Origin: Rhizomys pruinosus
Lineage: Eukaryota; Chordata; Mammalia; Rodentia; Spalacidae
Direction of reading: 5' to 3'
Assembly (NCBI GenBank): GCA_009823505.1
Contig: VZQC01005070.1
Coordinates: 4,385,465-4,449,464 of the forward strand
DNA: 64,000 bases
Positions 48,693 to 59,430 of the stretch are shown here, piece by piece (position 1 is the stretch's first letter; each line of letters begins with the position of its first letter). The notes beneath the pieces were generated by a model, which saw only the letters and a list, made by a program, of their open reading frames with translations, was not told the origin of the DNA and did not search any database. The position numbers and the translations under genes are program-made.

Positions 48693-49855
48693 ATTGACCC
48701 CTTGTCAACTTGACACACAAAACACATCACTATTAAACCACCACCTTTCCAGTTCTTATCCCCAAAGTATGATGTTAACATTAATCACAACCTAAGACAG
48801 TACAACCTTAAAAGCCCCACAGTCCTTAAAATGTCCAAACACTTAAAAGTCCAGTCTATTAAAAGTCTCTTAACTGTGGGCTGCTGTAAAATCCAAAACA
48901 AGTACTGTCTTATTTCAAAGGGAAGAATCAGGCACTCTCAAACAAAACCTAAGTCCAGCAAGTAGCTCAAGGCTGGACACCTGGGATTCACTCACGATCT
49001 TCTGGGCTCCAAAGGGTCTCGGCAGCTCCCCCTCTCCGACTCTGCCGTCCGTGGCACACTCATCTCGCAGGCCCAGGCCGACTCCATTCTACACCTACCG
49101 CTGCTCTTGGTGGTCGTCCCAGGGTACCGGCATCTCCAAAAAGCTGGGGTCGCCACTGAAACTGAGGCAGCACCTTCACCAATGGTCTCTTCTGACCTCT
49201 CCTGGTGCAAAGCCTCAGCTTCTCTCCATGACCCCTGCAATCCTGGGGTCTTCACTGCAACCGAGGTGCACTTCCACCAATGGTCTTTCCTGACCTCTCA
49301 CAGTGCCAAGCCTCGGCTGCTCTCTGTGACCCCCTCAAATTTCAACACCAGAACCATATAGGAGACTCTTACACACTACCAAGTCCTGCTTCTGGCTTGA
49401 GATGGAGGCTCAGGCCCCTTCTGGAACACAGCTTCTGTGTGCTGACCCTGAAGAAATTCTTCCCAGAAGATTTCACCACAGTGATGCTGGTCTCTTGTTA
49501 CTTACAGCTGATTTTTCAGCCCCAGCTAACCAGCATCAATTGTCTCAGTACAACAAAGATTTCCCTTCAGGTTCTGGTCTCTTGTTACTTACAGCTGATT
49601 CTTCAGCCCCAGCTGACCAGAACCCACAGATTAAATAGTCCCGATGATCTCTGTTCCCCTTTGAAACTAGAAACTTCACAAGCCAGGCCTCCATCTTCTA
49701 CAACTCTTTCAGCAAATCTGTTCCAAGGTCCATACCCAAGATCTTTAGGCATTCAATGACTTTTCTAGCCCAAAGTTCCAAATGCTTCCACGGTCCTTCC
49801 CCAAAACACCAAGGTCAGGTCTGTCACAGCAGTGCCCCACTCTCTGGTACCAATT
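48693..49855 (-). mobile_element. Internal region A of the composite (MaLR, minus strand)
   Basis: On the minus strand it begins with 'aattggtaccagagagtggg', close to the tRNA-Leu(UAA) primer-binding site TGGTACCAGGAGTGGGG, and runs to the purine tract before LTR A. 'gcatttggaactttgggc' is shared with internal B. A repeated module, 'tggtctcttgttacttacag' + 'ctgat', occurs twice (about 49489 and 49577). No long frame. Confidence 0.85.
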
Positions 49856-49870
49856 AGAAATTGGTACCAG
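49844..49870. repeat. Palindrome at the PBS-PBS junction
   Basis: Arms 'ctggtaccaatt' (49844-49855) and 'aattggtaccag' (49859-49870) with spacer 'aga'. Each arm is the 5' end of one internal region, including the GGTACC core of the tRNA-Leu(UAA) primer-binding site. Confidence 0.95.
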
Positions 49871-51190
49871 GAGTCGGGTGTTGGCTGTGAAGAACCTGAC
49901 CATGTGGATGTTTGGGGAAATGTGGAAGAATTTGGAACTTTGGGCTAGAAAGGCTGTTGACTACTGTAAGCAGAGCTTAAGGGGCCATTTTAGTAGAAAC
50001 CTGGAAGAAAGCATGGCTGCAAAGAAAGTAGTTCCAGAGGAAAATAAAGACTTAGGCAGCAACCAGTATATTTTGATAAAGAGTCTGGCAGCAGTTTGCC
50101 CACAGCCCAGATGCTTGCCTGATGCTAAGTCGAAAAGCGGTGGACTGATGTCTTTGGTGGAGGATATTTCAAGACAGCCTAATGTAGAAATGGTGGTGTG
50201 GCTTTTAATGGTGAATATTGTGCAGCTCTACAGTGAAGAAGAGCAAATGGGGCAGAAAGAAATGCAGAATGTACAGTTTGGATCTGATAACTGCACTAGG
50301 AAGATTAAAGGTGGGGCCAAGGCTTGTGAAGGAGAGTTTCCTTTTGATAAGGAGATTAAAGTGATTAAGGAAGGGCCTCGAGATTTACAAGCAAACAAAA
50401 GAATCAGTACCTTCAGGGCAAGACCACATCCAGCTAATTCTCCAGCAAGTCCAGGGCAGAGAAAAATTGCAAATGTGGTTAAAGTAGGAGAGATTCCATC
50501 CCGAACTTGCAGCCAAACTCGGCAGTTTCATTCATGTGGTGCTGGCTTTAGAGGCATGAAGTTTGCAAGAGTGAAGGGGTCATCAGTTCTTCCTCCATGG
50601 TTTCAGAGAGCTGCCAAGCTCAGGCAGAGTGCAGCAGGGGTGCCCCTGCATAAAGTAGGCCCTGATAGGCCATTGCATGAAGCTGTGAATGTGAAGCCTG
50701 GTTGGCAGCGGAGACCCCAAGAAGACATTTGAGATGCCAGACCTGTGAGATATTTGCCAAGTAGAACTGCATACAAGGAGTGATACCAGCCTAAGAGATG
50801 TGTGTTACAAGCAAACCTGGAAGAGCTGAGCCATCTAAGCCCTTTGGAAGTCAAGTCCCAGAAGTTGCATGTGGAGCTACTGGACTTGGCGTTTGCCCTG
50901 CTGGTTTTTGGTCTTGTTTTGGTCCAGTATTTCCTTACTATGCCTCTATTCCTCCCTTTTGGAATGGGAATGTGTATTTGGTTCCAATGTTCATTGGGAG
51001 TATGTAATTTGTCTTTTGATTTTACAGGAGCTTACAGTTTAAGAGATTGGCCTGAGTTTCAGAAGAGACTTTGGACTGTGGACTTTTGAATGCCATTGAA
51101 ACTGGTAAAGACTATGGGGACTTTTAATGTTGGACTAAATGCATTTTACATTTTATATGGTCAGGAGCCTATGGGGGCCAGGGAGTGGAA
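49856..51190 (+). mobile_element. Internal region B of the composite (MaLR, plus strand) with a 316-codon open frame
   Basis: Starts at 'gaaattggtaccaggagtcg', a tRNA-Leu(UAA)-type primer-binding site, and ends at the purine tract 'gggggccagggagtggaa' just before LTR B. The sequence follows the known MaLR internal pattern ('ttggaactttgggctagaaa', 'gagtctggcagcagtttg'). The longest frame in the window (49782-50732, 316 codons) starts inside element A, crosses the palindrome and runs through the first ~870 bases of this region. It shows no gag, protease, polymerase or other domain that I recognise. MaLRs are thought to move with proteins supplied in trans by ERVL, so I treat the frame as a relic or chance opening rather than a working gene. 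Confidence 0.85.
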
Positions 51191-51569
51191 TGTGGTGGTT
51201 TGGATGAGTGTCCCCCATAGGCTCTAGGTATTCAGACATTTGTCTCCAGTTGGTGGCACTGTTTTTGGAGGTCTTAGAAGGTGTGGCTATGCTGGGGGAA
51301 GTGTGTCACTGGGGGCAAGCTTAGTGAGTTTTAACAAGCCTCTAACAAGCCTTTAACAAGCCGTGGTCTACAGTTGCTCTCTCTTGGCTTCCTGTGCTCT
51401 TTGCAAGATATGACCCTTGGCTTGCTGCTCCAGATCCAGCCACCACGCCTCCTGCCACAATGGACTCTAATTCCCTGGAACCGTCAATCGTAAGCTCAAA
51501 TAAACTCTTCCTTTTATAAGTTCCTTGGTCATGGTGCTTTATCATAGCAACAGAAAAGTGACTAATACA
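51191..51569 (+). mobile_element. LTR B of the composite (3' LTR, plus strand)
   Basis: 379 bp, TGTGGTGGTTTGG...GTGACTAATACA. 'ccagttggtggcactgttt', 'ctcaaataaactcttccttt' (with the AATAAA signal) and 'tcatagcaacagaaaagtg' are typical of one MaLR LTR type. It has no extended similarity to LTR A. Confidence 0.92.
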
Positions 51570-51802
51570 AGCACCAACTGCTCTTGCAGAGAACCCAGGT
51601 TCGATCCCCAGCACCCACACGGCGGCCGAGAACCGTCTGTAACTCCAATTCCAGAAGAACTCTAGTTCCAGGGGAATCCAACACCCTCTTCTGACTTCTG
51701 CGGCATTGCACAACACAGGTGCACAAGCCTACATGCAGACAGTACATTCATACACATACAAAAATAAATAAATAAAAATGAAAAATGGATTAAAAAAAAA
51801 GA
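51570..51802 (+). mobile_element. B2 SINE, right part
   Basis: Continues the B2 begun at 48252: 'agcaccaactgctcttgcag', 'ggttcgatccccagcacc', and an AAATAAAT/A-rich tail, then the B2 target copy 'atggagactag'. Confidence 0.93.
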
Positions 51803-51905
51803 TGGAGACTAGCCAAGTCTTCATAGCTCATTCCAGGCCAGCTCTGGGTTACAGGGAGACCCTGTCTCTCAAAAAGACGAAAAAAAAAAAAAAAAAAAAA
51901 AAAAA
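51803..51905 (+). mobile_element. B1 SINE, right part, with long A tail
   Basis: 'cattccaggccagctctggg', 'acagggagaccctgtctc', then about 25 A. Completes the B1 started at 48182. Confidence 0.85.
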
Positions 51906-52090
51906 GACAAAAAACAAAACCCTTCATAATACTTTGGCATGTGTTCAAGTAAATAGGCTGTAACACACAATATATGAGTGTACTAAATGTAACACTTTAT
52001 TTTGACTCATGGTATCCCTTTCTTACTATGAGATTTTCTTCCTGACTTTGGTAGGCTCCCTTTCTTATCAATATAGGTGGTTCTGGACTG

Positions 52091-52132
52091 GTGGTACTGG
52101 AGTAGTATTCAAATATACTACTCCAGTACCAC
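52091..52132. repeat. Perfect 18-bp hairpin
   Basis: Arms 52091-52108 ('gtggtactggagtagtat') and 52115-52132 are exact reverse complements with the 6-base loop 'tcaaat'. It is not part of any repeat that I recognise. Confidence 0.95.
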
Positions 52133-52711
52133 ATCTCCCTTCTCATGAACTCCTTCTCTAGGTTTCATATGCTCTTTCAAGTTGTATCATGACTTTGTTT
52201 ATCATAAAATCCATCTACTGCTTATATTCATTAACTCCGCAATTGTTCATATGGCTTAATTCAGGAATATACCACTCCTCTTACAGAATACTCTGCATGG
52301 ACAGTTAAAGAAGTTGTCTCTTTTGGAGATTCAAATCCAAAAGTGTGAGACTCTTCTATCATTTCTCTGGGAGTGAAATATAATTAGAACACAGAATCAA
52401 AGACAAAAATATAAGCAATTGAATTGAGACAGGAAATGGAAGGGAAAAGGACAAGAAGAGAAACGAGGTAAATTCTATTGTTTCAGTTCAAGACTTCCCT
52501 GAAGCAGCTTTGGCCATGGAACTACTAGAACCATAAACTAAAATTTTAATCTTATTATATTTGTATGCTATTTGAATTGTTGTGATTAAAGAATCTGAAG
52601 TGTCCCATTGTTAATTGATTGAATCATAGTCTGCTTCAATAGCATTGTGATCTCAGTTACTTTTAAACCTATATTAAATAGCTGAGTATTCAGAAAATAA
52701 AGCTCTTGGTT

Positions 52712-52961
52712 GTTTTTTTTATTATTAATTTTATTTATTTCTGAATGTGTACGAATGTACTGTCTGCATGCAACTCTGTGCACCCGTGTCGTGAAATGCC
52801 GTGGAGGTCAGAAGTGGGTGTCGGATTCCCCTGGAGCTGGAGTTCTCCTGGAATTGGAGTTTCAGATGGTTCTCAGCCGCCATGTGGATGCTGGGGATCG
52901 AACCCGGGTCCTCTGCAAGAGCGGTCAGCGCTCTTAACCACTAGGCCATCTCTCCAGCCCC
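52712..52961 (-). mobile_element. B2 SINE, antisense, with target duplication
   Basis: Complete reverse B2; 'agctcttggtt' flanks it (52701-52711 and 52962-52972). Confidence 0.95.
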
Positions 52962-52974
52962 AGCTCTTGGTTTT

Positions 52975-54570
52975 TAATGCAAAGAACAATGACTAAATGG
53001 TATTAAATACCCAAGAATTATGTATTTCTTGAAACTTTTTTTTTCAAATTTTAGTTGTATTATTATATACTGTGAAAATGTTGCCAAGGCTGCTCTGAAA
53101 ACTTGCTGAATACCTTGTATTAGATTGCTTTCTCAACCTCACTTGAACAATTAAAAAGAAGAAAGGTTTATTTTGACTCAATAAATCCATGAATGTTTGG
53201 TTCCAGGCATTTGGGCAGAATAGCATGGTGATGAGAACGTGTGGAAGATGTTATTAACCCTCGGAAACAGGATTCAGAGTAAGGAAGGAGCTGAGGGGCC
53301 TAGGACACTATTCTCCATCTCCCAAGTGACCTGATTGCTCTCTATACATCCTGCTTCCAGACATGGCAAAATAGAGCTACAAACTAGGAAAATACTTTTA
53401 AACACACAAGCTTTTGTGGGCTATAATTTATAACCCAAACTGTATCATTCAACATATAGAAAAAAGCTCTATCTCACAATGAAAAATGAATTCAGTTCAT
53501 CCAACAGTTCTTTGGTCTTAATATTTATAGCATTGCTAAAAAGTCCAACTTCAAAGTCCCATCTCAGACTCAAAGTTGTGGACACCTATAAAATAAAAAT
53601 GAGTGTCTCCTTTCAACATATAAATCACATGGCTCACATTCCCCTTTGAAATCAGAGGAATACAACGATTCCTAGACTACCAATGTTTCTCTCTCTCAGA
53701 AACTTTTGATGAAAAATAAATTCTATGTATGTTCCTTAAATGCATAACTAAATTCTCAGATATTAAATATTATATTTTCAATACTTTTATTAATATATAC
53801 ACTCATTTTCAATGCCTAGTGAAGATAGAAATCTTTCCCAGACCCTAATTCCTAAATCCTATGTGTCATAAAAATCAGGGTTTGTGACAAAAATATTAAT
53901 ATCTATTGTCAAAAATACATTGTTTCCTTCCTAGTTAGTCTTCCTTATTTTAGAAGATGACTTCTACTAAATATTTTTTAAAATTTATGTATTTATTTGG
54001 GGCCAGCGAGACCTGGTCTCACTCAGGCTGGCCTTGAATTTGTGACCAGGAGAAGTAAGAACAGAGGGAATTCAAATGTCCAACTTAAAAGTCCATTAGC
54101 ATTTCTTGACAAAGGGTTTCAAAGCATCCATTTATTAAATCTCTCCTTCTGTTCATTTGGACATGATATCTGGACTCAGGATCTGCTTCCCAGGTATTTT
54201 AATGGTAAAGATATTAGTTTCCACTGTTAGTTGCTAGAAAGAAAGAGGAAATTTTATTATTGAACACTAATTGACAATACTGGACTTTTCCTTTGGCTGC
54301 AGGTGACCCTACGTTATTAAGCAAGACCAAGATCTAAGATTTTGTGCTTATTTAAGACTATTTCATATAACTTTAACCCTAATATCTGGAGGCACGATTT
54401 TTCTGTCTTTAAAAGAAATATAGTGATAAATAATCTTTTGGTTATACTTTCTTTTTGGGTGGTTAAGTCCACACAATTAGCCCAGTTTAACCAAACTTTG
54501 TTTTATCAAGGTCATTTGAGATTCTGGTCTTCAGGGGGCACTCAGGTTTTGGGGGGTGCTCCAGGGAGGC
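52975..54570. other. Intergenic sequence, little recognised
   Basis: No SINE of full length. A short B1-like antisense scrap ('caggctggccttgaatttgt') lies at about 54000-54045. No supported gene. Confidence 0.5.
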
Positions 54571-54588
54571 CTCCTTCTGGTCATTCTT

Positions 54589-54749
54589 TTTTTTTTGTGT
54601 GTGTGTGTGTCTTTTCGAGACAGGGTCTCCCTGTAGCCCCAGTTGTCCTGGAACTTGCTCTGTAGACCAGGCTGGCCTTGAACTCACAAAGATCCGCCTG
54701 CCTCTACCTCCCAAGTGCTAGAATTAAAGGTGTGCACCACCACACCCAG
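54589..54749 (-). mobile_element. B1 SINE, antisense, with 15-bp target duplication
   Basis: T tail with a (GT)n stretch, then a full reverse B1. 'cttctggtcattctt' flanks it (54574-54588 and 54750-54764). Confidence 0.96.
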
Positions 54750-54764
54750 CTTCTGGTCATTCTT

Positions 54765-55136
54765 AACCAGTTCCATCTACCAAGGACAAGGTCAGGTCTT
54801 ACTAGACCAGGCTTCCCTTTGGAGCACAAGGCAACTTTCCTCTATATTGAGCCTCCTCTTTATAGACTGGACATGGGCCAAGGTTCTGTTGGTGGATCTC
54901 CAAGACCTCCCTGCATAGGAAGCCTCATGACTCACAGTTGCAGAACATTTTAAGAGATACCCTCATACAAAATCCCCTGGGATTAATTGATCTCAGAGGT
55001 CAAGGAACAAAATTGTCCCTTAAATCCCTAGGCCGAATTGGTATGGGCCTTATGTATGGGCATTAAGCATTCCCAAAAGTTAAGTTACACCAATCTGGTA
55101 CTTTAATTAAAACATGTTTTTTGATCCATTTATTTT

Positions 55137-55137
<1 letters not shown>
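54765..55137. other. Unassigned intergenic sequence
   Basis: Moderately GC-balanced, interrupted by the preceding B1 and possibly part of an older element that also covers 54490-54573; not recognised. Short plus-strand frames (54678-54953) are not supported. Confidence 0.4.

Positions 55138-55179
<42 letters not shown>
55138..55179 (+). repeat. (GT)n microsatellite
   Basis: About 21 GT units. Confidence 0.96.
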
Positions 55180-55182
<3 letters not shown>

Positions 55183-55189
55183 TTCTGGA

Positions 55190-55530
55190 TGAGTGCTATT
55201 CCATGTGTGGTACTGTAAACAAAGCCAAATACACAGGGATGGAGGGGTCAGAGATCCTAGAGAAAAACTTAAGTTTGTCACATCTGTAAACCAATATAAT
55301 TTCTTACTTTATTCTAATTATGTAGCCTTATATTTACAAACAAGTCTACCTCTCATCACTCTCCTAAGAAGCCTTTTTTTGCAACAGATAGAGACTATCA
55401 AAAAGGTCTACAATAACTGGTAAAAGGCAGAAAGTATCTTTCAGGTGCCTAGCCTTAAGTAACACATTTATAACACAAACTCTGTTCTTAAGGTTCAGAG
55501 AATAAAGAATATTATTGCATTTCTTGCCAG
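55190..55530 (+). mobile_element. L1 3' region, sense
   Basis: 'ccaatataatttcttacttt', 'gcaacagatagagactatca' and 'gtctacaataactgg' parallel the L1 3' region at 57900-58150, so two related L1 tails lie in this part. Confidence 0.55.
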
Positions 55531-55559
55531 TAAAACTTCCTCGTATAACAGATGGTGAT

Positions 55560-56567
55560 TAACCCAGAATGTCCCAACTTTCCAAAGATCAGAATAGGAA
55601 ACTGTTCATGCAATTTTAGCCACCTGATATTTGACAAAAGTGCCAAAAATACTGGAGAAAAGACAGCATCTTAATGCTGTCAAAATTGGATCTCCATCTG
55701 TAGAAGAATGGAACTTGATCCTTATCTTTCACTTTTACAAAAGTCATCTCCAAATGGATCAAAGATCTCAATGTGCAACTTGAAACTCTGAAGCTATTAG
55801 AAGAAAACACTGGCAGCAATCTACAAGATATAGGTATAGGAAAGGACTTTCTGAATCAGAAATCAGCTGCACAAGAATTAAGGTCAACAACCAATAAATG
55901 GGACCTCATTAAGCTAAAATGCTTCTGTACAGCCAAAGAAACAATCAAGAAAATGAAGAGAAAGCCTCAACGGTGAGAGAACATCTTTATTGGCTACACA
56001 TCTGACAGAGGTTTAACATCTAGAATACATGAACAATACAAAAATAAAATAATTAAAAACAAAACAAAACAAGTGACCCAATAAAAAGATGGGCTAAGGA
56101 TCTGAACAGAGTTCTCAAAAGAAGAAATAAATATAGCTAAGAAACCTCATAAAAAGTGTTCAACATCATTAATCATTAAGGAAATAAAAAAATAAAACTA
56201 CCTTAAGATTCCATTTTATCTCAGTCAGATGATACCAAATGCTGGAGAAGATATGGAGAAAGGAGAACACTCATTCATCGCTGATCGGATTTAAAACTCA
56301 TGCAACCCCTCTAGAAAGCAGTGTGCAGAAGTCTTAAAAAAAAAAAAACCTGAAAATGAACTACCATCAATCAGAGCCAGTTATAACTACTCCTTGGTGT
56401 ATACTCGGAGGGCTCATCCTTCTGCAGGGATACCAATACATGCAGGTTTGTTGCTGGTCTTTTCAGAATAGCTAAGAGATGGAAGAAAACTGTTTCTCAA
56501 CTGAATAGATAATGAAATGTACATTCACACAATGGAGTGCTAGTTATTGTTAAAGAATGAGGAAATC
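55560..56567 (+). mobile_element. L1 ORF2 3' part, sense, broken
   Basis: Typical late ORF2 sequence: 'gccacctgatatttgacaaa', 'caaatggatcaaagatctca', 'aatgggacctcattaagcta', 'catctgacagaggtttaaca', 'attcacacaatggagtgcta'. Stops and frameshifts disrupt it, so there is no active reverse transcriptase. The 3' end is interrupted by a B1 at 56568. Confidence 0.88.
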
Positions 56568-56735
56568 AACCCGGGCGTGGTGGCACACGCCTTTAATCCT
56601 AGCACTTGGGAGGCAGAGGCAGGTGGATCTTTGTGAGTTCAAGGCTAGCCTGGTCTACAGAGTAAGTTCCAGGACAGCTGGGGCTACAGGGAGACCCTGT
56701 CTCGAAAAAACCAAAATTAAATAAATAAATAAAAA
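56568..56735 (+). mobile_element. B1 SINE, sense
   Basis: 'acccgggcgtggtggcacac' to 'gggagaccctgtctcgaaaa', then an AAATAAAT tail. Inserted in the L1 tail region. Confidence 0.95.
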
Positions 56736-57373
56736 AGAAATGGGTGAAATGGGGATATATAAATGGGAAGGGCAGGGGAAGGGTTACAGAAGTAACTATG
56801 GGGATAAAGTGGGAAAAGCTCAGTAGAGGTGGGACCATAGAAATGGAGAAATGGTGAAAATGGGGATAGTTTAACTGGGGAGGGCACAGACAGAGTGTTA
56901 GATAGAGAGAGAGCAGAGAGATATAAATAATGCCTACCAAGAAAACAACAACAACAGAATGAGTCTTACTTTTCCAAAAACCTACTGATAATTTACATAT
57001 GTAATATCTCTACACGAGTCCATGTGTATAGCTGAAAGTTAACTAATAAGAAACATTGCCAGACAAGAGAAATCTTCCTTTGAGTTGTTGGCTAGTGTAG
57101 TCCAAGAGACTCTTAAAATGACACAGGGTATTGCCACAGCCCTTGATTGCCTCCCAGAACTTGAAGGTAATACCTTACTGCTGAAGACAGGACACAGGAT
57201 TTGTAGCAATGGAGCTAGACATAACCTGAAAGCCACCTCCCCTAAAGAGAGCTCTCATAGCTTTGGAGAACATTATGCAAGCTGCTAAGTGAGAATATCA
57301 ATGGATAGTATAACACCAGCTTTCAGACCTAATAACCGTATCAGTTGCCTGCACAGCAAATGACATTGGTACA
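56736..57373 (+). mobile_element. Probable L1 3' region continuation and unassigned sequence
   Basis: A purine-rich G/A segment (56740-56920) is typical of L1 3' untranslated polypurine tracts. The part after 56950 is not recognised. Confidence 0.4.
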
Positions 57374-57388
57374 TAGTGGCATTTTTAT

Positions 57389-57778
57389 TTTATTTTATTT
57401 TATTTTATTTTATTTTATTTTATTTTATTTTATTTATTTTTGTATGTGTATGAATGTACTGTCTGCATGTAGGTTTGTGCACCCATGTCGTGCAACACCA
57501 CGGAGGTAAGANTTTATTTTATTTTATTTTATTTTATTTTATTTTATTTTATTTATTTTTGTATGTGTATGAATGTACTGTCTGCATGTAGGTTTGTGCA
57601 CCCATGTCGTGCAACACCACGGAGGTAAGAAGAGGGTCTTGGATTCCCCTGGAACTGGAGTTCTCCTGGAATTGGAGTTACAGACGGTTCTTAGCTGCCA
57701 TGTGGGTGCTAGTTATCGAATCCGCGTCCTCTGCAAGAGCAGTCGGTGCTCTTAACCGCTAGGCTATCTCCCCGGCCC
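57389..57778 (-). mobile_element. B2 SINE, antisense, with (ATTTT)n tail and an internal N scar
   Basis: A reverse B2 flanked by 'catagtggcattttt' (57374-57388 and about 57779-57793). The tail is expanded to a pentanucleotide repeat. At 57512 a single N separates two near-identical runs: the (ATTTT)n stretch plus about 85 bases of B2 body occur both before and after it. Only the second run continues to the B2 head. Confidence 0.9.
57512..57512. other. Single N with duplicated flanks (assembly scar)
   Basis: Sequence from the pentanucleotide repeat to 'caccacggaggtaaga' is present on both sides of the N, as when two overlapping contig ends are placed side by side without merging. Confidence 0.9.
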
Positions 57779-57793
57779 CCATAGTGGCATTTT

Positions 57794-58760
57794 TTAGCCT
57801 GGGGGTGGTCAACAGCTACCTAGTTGAAATTGAAACCCACTCAATGGGAGGAAACTCATGTGTGGTACTAAATAAACATGGCTGGAGAAGTCATCAGTAT
57901 TAGAGAAAATCACATCTGTCACATTTCTAGGCAAATGTAATTTCTTACTGTGTGCAAAGTATGAATCCTTATATTTATCGAATATTATCTCAGTTACTAT
58001 TCACCCAAGAAGTTTCTTTTGCAACAGACAGATATTATTACAGAGTTCCACAACTGGTCATACACAGAGTTTGTTGATGAATTGCCCAAGCCTAAGAACC
58101 ACATCTACAATGTGAGGCCCATGGGATATGGAACAAGTGGTACAGAGAACAGTAATGCATCTCTCAATTCTTATCAATGAAGTTTACTCATGCAACAGAG
58201 GGCCAGGAACACAAAATATCACAAAGGCCAGAACATAGAGAAAAAGCATCTGCAGAGTGTGGGGTCCTTTGGCCTGGATTCCTATATTAAACTCTACCCG
58301 TGCTTAGTATAGCAGAAGAGGGCACACAAAAAATTTAAGAGCCAGGGAGTAGGTGCATAACCATATGGAAATAGAGTCCCTACAGGCTCCTGGGACCTTG
58401 GTCATGTGAGCCAACACATCAATGGCATCAACACATACAAGACCCATGCAAACTAAAGCAGACAAAACCCAACCACAGAACTGTGGGAATGGACAACTGG
58501 CCTTAATCTTAGTCAAGAATTATTAGCAACTGATTAATCCTAGGTTGAAAGAGCTGATATTCTCAAAGAGAAGGACTCTAGAAAGGCTGACTAGACTCCA
58601 GGGGATGAACTTGAACAGAGGGACATCTGGGGACACTTACTTGAGTTCTTAGCACAAATGACAGAAATCTACTGGGCAGGAGTTTGGGAGGGTGTGAATG
58701 GGGAAGGGGTATAAAATGATTAAGATGTTCTGTATGTTCAATACAAAATTTACAAAAAGA
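57794..58760 (+). mobile_element. L1 3' region, sense
   Basis: 'aaacccactcaatgggagga', 'gcaacagacagatattatta' and 'gttccacaactggtca' are characteristic of rodent L1 3' untranslated sequence. No coding. Confidence 0.65.
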
Positions 58761-59124
58761 GTGGCATTATACTATTTTCATTCTACAGAAGAGGAAAAAA
58801 ACAGACAACTTTCCTATATGAAAGGAAATGGTAGACATATTTTTCTAACAAGATGATAATGTGTATGAACAGGCCAGGCTCTATGTCATAAAGTACTAAA
58901 CACTTGTTAAAGTTTAGTTACTTAGATTATAAAAGTTTAACAAATTAATTACTATTTCTCTTCTTTCCAATGACTATTAGCAACAACTCTGATCAGATTT
59001 TTAGCCGTCAAATAAACTTCTTGTTCCATTGCCACAACTATAACCTCAAAGATCTTCCTTGGTCCGGACTGAATCGTCCCCTTGATCCCATATGAACTCA
59101 CAGCTTCTTTTCTGAAAGCCAGGT

Positions 59125-59430
59125 AATAGGGCTAGACAAATGGCTCAGTAGGTAGCGGCTTTTTCAGTGCAACCATGAGACCATGAATTTTGATTGCCAG
59201 CACCCATGTAAAATGGTAGTGAGTAGCTACAGGTGCCTGTAACCACAGAGGTGGCGGTTGCTGGGGTGGGAAGAAGCATGGAACAAAATCAAAAGACTCA
59301 CTGGGGCTACAGGCCTCTGAATTTGGATGAAAAACAATGAGCTCTAGGTTGAGAGAGACCCTTTCCCCAAGCGACATGGTGGGGAGCACCTGCCCTCCTG
59401 CTTTTGCATCAATGAATGATCGTCTCACTT
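59125..59430 (+). mobile_element. Old composite SINE (tRNA-derived head, B1/B4-like tail), sense
   Basis: 'gggctagacaaatggctcag', 'gattgccagcacccatgtaa', then 'aggtgcctgtaaccacagag' and 'gagctctaggttgagagaga'. The pattern fits a B4/RSINE-type element, well diverged. Confidence 0.6.

Larger units (their letters stand above)
48285..51569. mobile_element. Head-to-head composite of two MaLR elements in one integration
   Basis: A 3285-bp unit that starts TGTTCTAG and ends CTAATACA, flanked by 'agcac' at 48280-48284 and 51570-51574. Order: minus-strand LTR A, minus-strand internal A, a short palindrome made of two facing primer-binding sites, plus-strand internal B, plus-strand LTR B. No 5' LTR is present for either element. 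LTR A and LTR B belong to different MaLR families. Both outer ends are U5 ends. The single target duplication spanning both halves indicates that the composite integrated as one DNA molecule. Confidence 0.85.

Noticed and set aside
51342..51716. 124-codon minus-strand frame
   Set aside because: It crosses LTR B and the B2, so it is a chance frame over two retroelements.
55773..55976. Short lysine/glutamine-rich plus-strand frame
   Set aside because: It is a remnant of L1 ORF2, broken on both sides by stops.
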